In this document: positions 38,458-46,056 of the stretch, piece by piece | Layout of the letters: the number at the start of each line of letters is the position of its first letter | Numbering within the stretch: position 1 is the first letter of the stretch | From: Symbiodinium sp. CCMP2592 | Lineage: Eukaryota; Sar; Dinophyceae; Suessiales; Symbiodiniaceae | DNA length: 64,000 nt | NCBI GenBank assembly: GCA_905221615.1 | Contig: CAJNDT010005446.1 | Location: forward strand, 124,001 to 188,000 | Direction of reading: 5' to 3' | The notes under the pieces: model-generated | The model's database searches: none | Told to the model about the DNA's origin: nothing | What the model saw: only the letters and a program-made list of their open reading frames with translations | Made by a program: the position numbers and the translations under genes

Positions 38458-38585
38458 AGTATAAAAAGACTGGACTTTGAAGTAACCAGGCGGAAAAAAG
38501 TATAGACTGTTATTTCATAATGGTTGCCTTTCAGGAAAAGGTCCCAGAAAAAGTATTTAAGTATGGTATTCCAAAGCCCAGAAGA
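38458..38585. repeat. Dispersed repeat L, copy 2
   Basis: Diverged partner of 11530-11630 (TTTCATAATGGTTGCCTTTC ... GGTATTCCAAAGCCCAGAA). Directly precedes MITE G. Confidence 0.45.
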
Positions 38586-38589
38586 ACCA

Positions 38590-38701
38590 CTAGGATACCC
38601 AGTACCCTAAGAATAAAAAGGCCTCTCTTTTTGGTACTGGGTAACTTTATAAGGAACCTAGGACTACAAAAAGGGAATAAGGGTACTACTGGGCATCCTA
38701 G
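38590..38701. mobile_element. MITE family G copy
   Basis: CTAGGATACCCAGTACCCTA at the left and TACTACTGGGCATCCTAG at the right form inverted ends. The core holds GGTACTGGGTAACTTTATAA. It is nearly identical to 40871-40982. Confidence 0.85.
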
Positions 38702-38890
38702 ACCAGCTTTTCTTCACCCGTTGAGCTGAGCCATGGTCCCGCGCACGTCCGAGGTCACTCGTCTCGCCGGGTGCCCAGAGAGCCCAATATCTTTAGGAGT
38801 TTTCGAAAATTAGGGGTACCTTGTTTTGGGGTCCTTTAAGGGTTCCTTAAAGGGATTCATAAAGCTTCTATAAAGGGTTTAGGGTTTAGA

Positions 38891-38990
38891 GTTTCCAAAA
38901 TTCAGGGGGTACCTTGGTTTGGGGGGCCTTGTAATAAAGATCCTACTATTTAGGGTACTATACTAGGGTCCCCTACTTTCGGAAACCACC
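38891..38990. mobile_element. MITE family D copy
   Basis: Starts GTTTCCAAAATTCAGGGGGT and ends CCCTACTTTCGGAAACC, with GATCCTACTATTTAGGGTAC in the core. A half copy precedes it at about 38795. Confidence 0.7.
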
Positions 38991-39035
38991 AATTCAGCTT
39001 AAGAAAGGGATTCGTGATTGGGGCTTAGGCTTCTG

Positions 39036-39155
39036 TACTTCGAGGTTCATGGGTAGTTATAAGTAGGCTGTATAAGTAGGATAACTATAGTTATCGCCGA
39101 AATTCTGTAGGGGCCTTATAACCCCCAATTATGGCAACCCATGAACCTTTAAGTA
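39036..39155. mobile_element. MITE family B2 copy
   Basis: TACTTCGAGGTTCATGGGTA at the left and ACCCATGAACCTTTAAGTA at the right, with the family core GGATAACTATAGTTATCG. Confidence 0.75.
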
Positions 39156-39159
39156 GGGT

Positions 39160-39810
39160 GTGTCTGTGTGTGTGTGTGTGTGTGGGGGGTCATCTGGTTT
39201 TATAACAGTCTGCGGGGCCTTATTGGTGGGTTTTGGTGTTCTCGACGTTCTCGAAGACAAGGGTTCGAGAGGGACGCTATCAGGATCTCCGCGTTACTCA
39301 TCATTTCGGATTTCCCCAATCCTGTCAAGATTTGGAAGATATTCGTTAGTTGGCGTTGATGAACCCTAACCCGTAATCGTGAAACCCTAAACCCTGCAAG
39401 CCCTAAAACTCTGAAAGCCTAAATCCTTCTTGAGGGGCATTCTTGAATTCTCAGATAGATGGGGCTCTTTGGGCTGGAAAACGGAGTCGCAACACTAGTG
39501 GTTGAGGCTTTGGGATGTCGGGCAGAAGGCTGCAAAGGGTTCAATCCGGGGGGACTGAAATTTAAGGTTCAGGGTTTTGGGTTTGGGGTTGAAGGTTCAT
39601 AGAAATTGCATAGGGTTTGGGTCCATGCACCACTCATGTGAAACTTCGGAGGAGGAGGTTTAGGTTGAAGTAGCCCAAAACCCGCACCCTCAACCTCCTA
39701 GGCCTTGAAATGTTATGAGAGTTCAGGGTTTTCAGTCCCAAAGCCCCGCAACGGCGAATGTCGCCAAGCACATACGGTTTAGGTTTCAGGGTTTGCGGTT
39801 TAGGGTTTAG
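39160..39810. other. Repeat mosaic, no gene supported
   Basis: Begins with a (GT)n microsatellite at 39165-39183. It continues with unique filler and degenerate TTTAGGG units. Confidence 0.4.
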
Positions 39811-39811
39811 G

Positions 39812-39869
39812 CTCAGGGCCCTCGCCGCTGCTGCGATGCTTTCAGAAGATCCTCGATTTCCTTGCCTGG
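39812..39869 (-). CDS. Possible short exon (ankyrin-like)
   Basis: On the minus strand after a canonical-looking TTCATTGCAG acceptor the frame reads GKEIEDLLKASQQRRG. The KEIEDLLKA pattern resembles the second helix of an ankyrin repeat. Very short; the end is undefined. Confidence 0.22.
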
Positions 39870-40078
39870 CTGCAATGAAGGTTCATGTAGGACTCAGTGC
39901 TCGGAGATTTAGTGCTTCAGGAAAAGCGATTTAGGTTTGAGGATTTAGAGCAAACGTGTTCTGAGGGTTTATAAACCCTAAACCCTAAACCTGGAAAAAC
40001 TGAGTACAAGGTTTAGGGTTCTTGTTCAGCAGGGCTGGTGGGTCTAGAGAAATGGGTGCAGGCGTTTGAAGGATGTAC

Positions 40079-40200
40079 TACTTGGAGGGGCAGGGGACTT
40101 AGTAAGTAGGGTTATAATTGGGGTATGCCCATTTAGGGTACTTATAACTCTACTTATAACCACTGGACCACACCTACTGAGTCCCCTGCCCCTCCAAGTA
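40079..40200. mobile_element. MITE family A copy
   Basis: TACTTGGAGGGGCAGGGGAC and its exact reverse complement. The core differs slightly from the other copies (CACTGGACCACAC near the right arm). Confidence 0.85.
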
Positions 40201-40227
40201 CACGGGCCGTAAAGGAATGAATAGGGT

Positions 40228-40283
40228 AACTTTATAAGGAACCTGGGACTACAAGAAGGGAATAAGGGTACTACTGGGCATCC
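40228..40283. mobile_element. MITE family G, right-half fragment
   Basis: GGGTAACTTTATAAGGAACC ... TACTACTGGGCATCCT, lacking the left end. Confidence 0.7.
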
Positions 40284-40380
40284 TTCGTGGTCCCTGGAAC
40301 CCCAAAGGACAAGACTCGCAGTTCCTCAGGCTTCTGGTATGAATCCGGAACCTTCCGAACCCTCCTCGATCCATATAAGG

Positions 40381-40480
40381 GTTTCCGAAAATAGGGGATC
40401 CTAATATGGTACCCCAAAAAGTAGGATCCTTATTAATTATAAGGACCCGAAATAGGCTACCCCTCATTGTCGGAAACCCC
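40381..40480. mobile_element. MITE family D, near-consensus copy
   Basis: GTTTCCGAAAATAGGGGATC ... ACCCCTCATTGTCGGAAAC, with AGTAGGATCCTTATTAATTA in the core. Confidence 0.8.
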
Positions 40481-40844
40481 CATATAAACCCTGACAGCCG
40501 CGTCGAAACGCTTCGCAAGATTGGACCAGTCATGAGGTTTTGGGCGTAGGGTTTAGGGCCCCTAAACCCTAAACCCTATAATTCCTAAACCCCGTTAACC
40601 CCTAAACCCTAAAGCCTAAACCTTTAAGCGTTTCCGATCCTGTGCTTCGGGCTTTAGTGCGAGTACAGACAGCTGAAAACGAGCATGAAGCTGCAATGCT
40701 GGCCAATGCGGAGACATCGATCCCGAAAACCTCCACTTCCACCAAGACCCTATCCAACTCCTGAAACGATACAGGCCTAGGTATAACAAAGAACCCGAAG
40801 GAACAGTCTTGCTTGTTCTTCGTGGTTCTTCACTACGTACATTA

Positions 40845-41009
40845 CCTCAATCCCTAGGTCCTGAATTCAACTAGGATACCCAGTAACCTAATAATAAAAA
40901 AACCTCTCTTTTCGGTATTGGGCAACTTTATAAGGAACCTAGGACTACAAAAAGGGAATAAGGGCACTACTGGGCATCCTAGCCTCAATCCCTAGGTCCC
41001 TGAATTCAA
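40845..41009. mobile_element. MITE family G flanked by a 26/27-bp direct duplication
   Basis: The element (40871-40982; CTAGGATACCCAGTAACC ... CTACTGGGCATCCTAG) is flanked on both sides by CCTCAATCCCTAGGTC and CTGAATTCAA (26 bp left, 27 bp right because of one extra C). Normal transposase target duplications are 2-10 bp, so this one is unusually long. Confidence 0.8.
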
Positions 41010-41470
41010 AGTTGAGGCCCTCAATCCGGTCTCGGGGATTTGGAAAGCCAGGTGGCATCTTACTGGAACTTTTGTCACGGTCTTCCAGAGTTTAGCTTAG
41101 TGCACTTAACGATAAGACAGGGGTTTTAGAGTAGCTCTGCAGTACAGCTATACATGGATGGTATGCGGAGAGCTTAGTAGATAGATTGACTGCAGGCTGT
41201 TACTGTTTGGTTTCACTACATCAAAGCACATGAGACGTTCAGCCTTACGCGAGGCCCTGAAGAACCCTTGAAACCTAAACCCTAAACCTTAAACCCTTAA
41301 AGAAGGTACCTTAACCGATCTGTCTATTCTTTATTAGGGGACCATAACAAAGGACAACAGTGCCTTCAACTCTAAACCCCTAAACCCCTGAACGCTAAAC
41401 CCCTAAACCCTTAACCCAAAGCCCTAGTGCCTCTGTTCGTCATCAGCTTCGCCGTGGACCAAACGTCCAT
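41010..41470. other. No gene recognised
   Basis: Unique AT-balanced sequence followed by CCCTAAA-variant units (41270-41420). Confidence 0.4.
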
Positions 41471-41473
41471 TCC

Positions 41474-41660
41474 TACTTGGAGGATCATGGGACTTAGTAA
41501 GTAAGGTTATAAGCACCTTAAACGGGGCTTTAAGTAGTTATGAGTATAGTTACCCTAAACCCTAAACCCTAAACCCTAAACCATGAACCCTAAACCCTAA
41601 ACCCTAAACTCTGAACCCTAAACCCTAAACCCTAGTTATAACCATAATTACTAAGTCCCA
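41474..41660. mobile_element. MITE family B split by a telomere-type array
   Basis: Left arm TACTTGGAGGATCATGGGAC, right arm ATAATTACTAAGTCCC. At 41553-41633, 81 bp of CCCTAAA units (with GAACCCT variants) are inserted; AGTTA flanks both sides (41548-41552, 41634-41638). Confidence 0.75.
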
Positions 41661-41734
41661 AAACCGGGAAACCGGGGAGCCGGGAGCCCGGTTCTCTGAA
41701 ATCTGGAACAGTCGGTTTGGGGTTTGGGGGTTTA

Positions 41735-41880
41735 GGGGGTTTTAGGGGGTTTTAGGGGTTTAGGGGGTTTTAGGGGGTTTTAGGGGTTTACTGGTTTTTG
41801 GGGATTTAGGGTCTAGAGTTTCTGGTTTAAGGTTTAGCGTTCAGGGGTTTAGGGTTTAGGGTTTCAGGTTCAGGGTTGAG
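41735..41880. repeat. Degenerate TTTAGGG array
   Basis: TTTAGGGGG and TTTTAGGGGG units, a G-expanded variant of the telomere heptamer, then mixed units. Confidence 0.8.
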
Positions 41881-42227
41881 GGTTCACGAGGGATTGGGGC
41901 TCAGGGTTTAGCGTTGAGGGTGTGGGGTGAAGGCATCAATACAGGTGCCGAAATGAGCAGACTATGGTTTTGGGCGTATCTGGTAGTACAGTCAAAATAG
42001 GGAATCCTAATCTAATGACTGCCTAGTATTAGTGATTCTTCCGACCCGCAATGTTGGGGCTTTGAATCGAAGTTTCGGGCAAAGCCCACACAAGAAATCC
42101 TAAACCCTGCACCCTAAACTCTTAAATCCTAAACTCCTAAACCCCAAACCCCTAAAACCCTAAAGCCCTAAACCCCAAAGCTGACCCCCTAAACCCTGAG
42201 CCTCTAAACCTTGTACCTTTCAGGGTC

Positions 42228-42294
42228 CTGACGAATCCTTCTGAGCCACATTGCTGCCGCCTTTGACGATGAGCAGGTCCAGGACTTTCTCTAC
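42228..42294 (-). CDS. Ankyrin-repeat-like exon fragment
   Basis: On the minus strand after an AAGCCCCCAG acceptor-like site the frame reads VEKVLDLLIVKGGSNVAQKD SSG. VxKVLDLLxxKGGxNVxxKD is the second helix and loop of an ankyrin repeat. It ends near TCGTCAG, which may be a non-canonical donor. About 22 codons. Confidence 0.45.
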
Positions 42295-42309
42295 CTGGGG
42301 GCTTGTACC

Positions 42310-42655
42310 AGAGCGGCCCTAGTAATATTTAATATTTGAGAATGATCGCAGAATAAGAATAAGACCAATAAAGCAAATGACAGACATAGCATCATCATCA
42401 AAGTATAGTTAGTACCAGGTGGGCCTTAGTAAGGGTTCTTATAAGGTTCTGTTCAGGGTGCCTTTAAGTCTGATACTAGGACTAATACGAATAACAATAT
42501 TAAATGATTAGGGTTCCCTTAAGGTGTTCCTGTAAGGGCTTCTACAACGGCTACTATAAGCATTCACTAGATGAGCCTCCATAGCTAGGGTTTCCTCATG
42601 TAAGAACCCATGCTAGAAACGTCTGGCTCTAAGTTCCCACAATTGGCAAATGCTA
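42310..42655. other. No gene or element recognised
   Basis: AT-rich unique sequence with single TTTAGGG-like units. No exon-like islet. Confidence 0.4.
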
Positions 42656-42660
42656 ATAAT

Positions 42661-42759
42661 TTAGAAGGGGCCCCCACCCTGCAATAGTGGTATAATAGGA
42701 ATATAATAGCCCCTAATATAATCCTTATAGTCACTATTAAGGGTGGGGGCAGCTTCTAA
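42661..42759. mobile_element. MITE family E copy
   Basis: TTAGAAGGGGCCCCCACCCT and GGGTGGGGGCAGCTTCTAA are inverted ends, and the core is AT-rich. A second copy 250 bp away (43012-43110) is in the opposite orientation. Confidence 0.85.
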
Positions 42760-43011
42760 CTGATATTCCAAATAAGCACCAGGGGGCCAGCTCTGAACCC
42801 TTAACTAAAACCTCACCCCAAAGCCCTGGTCCCCGAACCCATAAACCCCTAAGCCCTAATCCCCTAACTCGTAAACCCCTAACGCCTGAATCCCCTCTGA
42901 ATCATTCAGCTAAGGGTTTCTGCGTGGGGCGTGGCAAGCTGGGAGTTTCTTGCACATGCCTCCAAATACCCATGGGAAAAATCTTCAACCGTCTCAGACT
43001 ATGACTACCTC

Positions 43012-43110
43012 TTAGAAGCTGCCCCCACCCTGTAATAGTGACTATAAGGATTATTCGGGCCCTATTATATTCCTATTATACCACTATTGCAGGGTGGGGG
43101 CCCCTCCTAA
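43012..43110. mobile_element. MITE family E copy, inverted relative to 42661
   Basis: TTAGAAGCTGCCCCCACCCT ... GCAGGGTGGGGGCCCCTCC. A truncated third copy is at about 62752. Confidence 0.85.
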
Positions 43111-43403
43111 ACTACCTCACAAAAATTGAAAAGCTGGGTTTTCAACCACCAAGTCACCAAGCCAGCAAGGTACCCTGAATCTTCAGAACCCGCAGAAACC
43201 CGAAAAAGTGTTCATCAAGAACGCAAAATCCTTGAAAAGCCCTATTGAAAAAACAGGTAAAACAAAACACATCTTTTAAAAGTCCCATGTTTGTGAAGTA
43301 CCCCAATCGGTAGGCTGCTGCCCCCAGTAACCCTAAACCTTATACTACCCTTATAGAGCCCTTTGAAGCAACCCTTATAAGCCCTTTTAAAGGAGCCCTT
43401 AAA

Positions 43404-43479
43404 AGGAACCCAGCTGAGCTACCCTATCGGAGCTCTTGCCCCCGACGTGCTCCACAGCCACCAGAAGCGGTGTGCTGCC
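43404..43479 (-). CDS. Ankyrin-repeat-like exon fragment
   Basis: On the minus strand the frame reads GSTPLLVAVEHVGGKSSDRV AQL. GxTPLLxAVExVGG...VxxL is the start of an ankyrin repeat (TPL tetrad). It sits immediately next to a TTTAGGG array that may have cut the preceding sequence. The end is undefined. Confidence 0.45.
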
Positions 43480-43557
43480 TAGGGTTTAGGGTTTAGGGTT
43501 TAGGCTTTAGGGTTTAGGGGTTTTTGGCGCTAGTGTTTTGTCAGGTGTTGGGGTTGA

Positions 43558-43742
43558 AACCGGATTAAGGCCAAATGGTGCTGGAATTCCCTATACATGG
43601 GAGTTTCTGAAAATTGGGGGTGCCATATTTTGGGGTCCTTATAATTAGGATCCCATTATCTAGGGTGCTATATTAGGGTGCGCTATTTTCGGAAACATCC
43701 ACATTACTCTTAAGGATTGAGGCTATTGGGTTTCAAACTGTT
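43558..43742. mobile_element. MITE family D inserted in a duplicated segment (filled site)
   Basis: The element (43597-43704, ATGGGAGTTTCTGAAAATTG ... TTTTCGGAAACATCCACAT) interrupts a sequence whose uninterrupted copy is at 44018-44092. Left flank GGCCAAATGGTGCTGGAATT, right flank CTCTTAAGGATTGAGGCTAT. A TAC triplet is present on both sides. Confidence 0.85.
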
Positions 43743-43796
43743 GGCATTCTACAGTAAAGGGTTCCTTTTGAAAGGGATCTACAGGGGGGTCTGCAC

Positions 43797-43904
43797 GGGA
43801 TCTTGAATACTAGGAGCCTTACTAATTGGAATAGGGATTGCCGGTGTATTATACTACAACTAAAACAAGGAGCCCCAACATAATATTGGTAATCGTTTAG
43901 AGCC
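43797..43904. mobile_element. MITE family H copy
   Basis: CTAGGAGCCTTACTAATTGG ... TTGGTAATCGTTTAGAGCCC, with GTGTATTATACTACAACTAA in the core. Confidence 0.7.
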
Positions 43905-44017
43905 CATGATTCGGGGGTTCGGACTATGATGATCCGGGCGAAGTCTTCCGTGCGTTGCGGCTACGCCTCACAGCGGACGGACTGAAAAGCACACGGCACG
44001 GGTTTCGAGGTTTAGGG

Positions 44018-44092
44018 CACCGGATTAAGGCCAAATAGTGCTGGGATTCCCTTTATACTCTTAAGGATTGAGGCTATTCGGTTTCCAACATT
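44018..44092. repeat. Empty-site copy of the segment around 43558
   Basis: GGCCAAATAGTGCTGGGATT runs directly into CCCTTTATACTCTTAAGGAT without the family D element, which documents the pre-insertion state. Confidence 0.85.
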
Positions 44093-44099
44093 TTAGGCT

Positions 44100-44880
44100 C
44101 CTCCTGCAACCCTCCCTCAAAGCCCTAAACCCTGAACCTTATAGATTCCTTAACGGAGCCATTATAGATCCCCAAAAGGAGTCCTTATGGATCCCTTAAG
44201 CCCCATTGTAGTCGGACTGGGGTCGGGAAGATACCAGGATGCCCTGCTCCCACTATGTTAACGACCCGGACTAGAATTCTGTTAAGGAAGCTCTCAGGCT
44301 ACACCCGCCGTAGAACCACAATAAACATGAGATTGTAAACATTCTCGTGGGTTTTTATGTGAACAAGAATTCAAAACATAGTTCCTGCTTTAAAAATAAT
44401 TCCTGAGGAGACGATAGAAAGAATGGAAATGCCAAGCTATGAGGCACCTACGTCGACACTGCCGGCTTCAAAGGCAGGTTTCCACCTTCGAGTCTTATTA
44501 GTCTTCGGGCCAGGGGTCCCAAACCTGCAGGGTTTATGGGTTCCCTTGAAAAGGACCTATACGGGCTTCTTTTAAAAGGGATCTATAAGGGCTCCTTTAA
44601 CGGGATCTATAAGGGTGTAGTCTAGGGTTTTGTTTCGGGTTTCGGGTGCACCTTTAAGGCTTTGGAGTTTAGGAGCTTGGGAGTTCAGGAGTTTAGGGTT
44701 CAGGGTTAACCTGAAGGGTCTACCACGTAGGGTGTAGGCAGGGCTCAGGGTTTTGGGCTGCGAGGGTCTAGTGTTGATCTTGGGTTTAGGGCGTTGGTGG
44801 TTCAGGATTAGGGGTCAGGTTTTCAGGCTCCTTGCAGCGAAAGTGCCATCATCATTCCTTGGCTGACTTCTGAACCCCTC
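44100..44880. other. Repeat mosaic, no gene supported
   Basis: Dispersed GATCTATAAGGG words, degenerate TTTAGGG units and unique AT-rich filler. Nothing coding is recognisable. Confidence 0.45.
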
Positions 44881-44972
44881 CGAAAAGTTAAACTTTCAGC
44901 CTCCTTATTATAGTTCATATAGAAACCCAAAAAGTTAAAGTCCTAAGAGCCAACCAGAAGAACGCCAAGATT
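44881..44972. repeat. Dispersed repeat K, copy 2
   Basis: AAAGTCCTAAGAGCCAACCA and TAGTTCATATAGAAACCCAA, partner of 13163-13256. A short GC-rich islet after it (44990-45045) could be an exon (minus-strand peptide EKLLSVLDDKFPDQIGRIQ), but there is no second line of support. Confidence 0.5.
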
Positions 44973-45135
44973 CTTGTTTCCGCACTGTATCCGCCCTATC
45001 TGGTCGGGGAACTTGTCGTCCAAGACGGATAGCAGCTTCTCCTAAGCACACACCCACTTACAGGATCATGGGACGTAGTAACGGTTATAAGTACCTTGAT
45101 TGAGAGTGTCGGCGTTGGGGGGCGCTAAACCGTCT

Positions 45136-45320
45136 GCTCCACTCGCTCCACTCGCTCCACTCGCTCCACTCGCTCCACTTGCTCCACTCGTTCCACTCGC
45201 TCCAGTCGCTCCAGTCGCTCCACTCGCTCCACTCGTTCCACTCGCTCCCCTCGCTCCCCTCGCTCTACCGTTCCAGTCGCGAGTGGCGCGAGTGGAGCGA
45301 GTGGCGCGAGTGGCGCGACC
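45136..45320. repeat. 9-bp minisatellite with inverted tail
   Basis: About fourteen copies of CTCCACTCG-type units, then after a short spacer the reverse complement (GCGAGTGGCGCGAGTGGAGC). The whole would fold into a long hairpin. Open frames across it are repeat artefacts. Confidence 0.9.
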
Positions 45321-45380
45321 CCCGACCCCTAAAGCCTAAACCGACCCTAAATAAACCCTCCAACGTCAAGCCGTGAAGAC

Positions 45381-45385
45381 AGAAT
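45381..45385. repeat. Target site duplication, element 2 left
   Basis: AGAAT directly outside the left LTR, identical to 58979-58983. Confidence 0.92.
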
Positions 45386-45546
45386 TATAGTTGTTGTAAA
45401 CCACTGCACACACGCACTGTTGTATATACCCGTCCAAGTGATAACAGCACGGCTTGTACCATTCGGTCACTACCTTTTTCCTGTTAGAGCACTTGTGCCA
45501 CAATGCCGTACACACAACATGATACTTCACACGTGCACAAATTACA
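45386..45546 (-). repeat. 3' LTR of element 2
   Basis: 161 bp, identical by eye to 58818-58978. The coding strand begins TGTAATTTGTGCACGTG and ends CAACTATA. It contains a CACACACG-rich stretch. Confidence 0.95.
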
Positions 45547-45554
45547 CCCCCCTC
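45547..45554 (-). promoter_or_regulatory. Polypurine tract of element 2
   Basis: The coding strand reads GAGGGGGG immediately before the 3' LTR, the expected primer site for plus-strand DNA synthesis. Confidence 0.85.
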
Positions 45555-46056
45555 GCCGAAGCGTCAGTCTGAGGCGCAAACATGCACGGAAGCTTGGTGC
45601 TGTGTGGCCTGCCGTAAAGGCGGCTGGATTGTGGCTCGGGGCTCATAGGCTTTCTACTACCGTAAAGCGGAAGATACGGAAGCAGGTTAATTCTTTTAGC
45701 GCGCAGTTTAAAGTCGCGACATGCATTATAAAATGGCGACGATCCAGCAAGCCTTGAATGATGGCGTGGATACAAGTCGCAAGAACATGTGCAGCATGGG
45801 ACGAATACATCATCCACTGGAGCTGCTGACGACTCCCCTCGAGGTCCAAAGACCTGATGTCGGATTTGTCACAAAGTGACTGCCAGAGGATGCAAGATGG
45901 AATTTTTCTGGTCTTAAGGAAATTCGGCCACCTCTAAGAGGGGCTGTATTTCGGAGTACCGGTTAACGTGACGGAACCACGAAATGTTGATCAGGTACTT
46001 AGTACCATCCTCGGGAACCGGAGGAGCGGCCGTAGGGGTGGGATCCTCGCTAGTAA
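45555..46056 (-). other. 3' untranslated region of element 2
   Basis: About 500 bp between the polyprotein stop and the polypurine tract. Contains one hairpin of the element 2 family at 45606-45627 and no convincing gene. Confidence 0.6.

Noticed and set aside
45100-45376. Open frames with LAPLAPL and SLQSLHS repeats
   Set aside because: They are products of the 9-bp minisatellite read in different frames; no start context or family.
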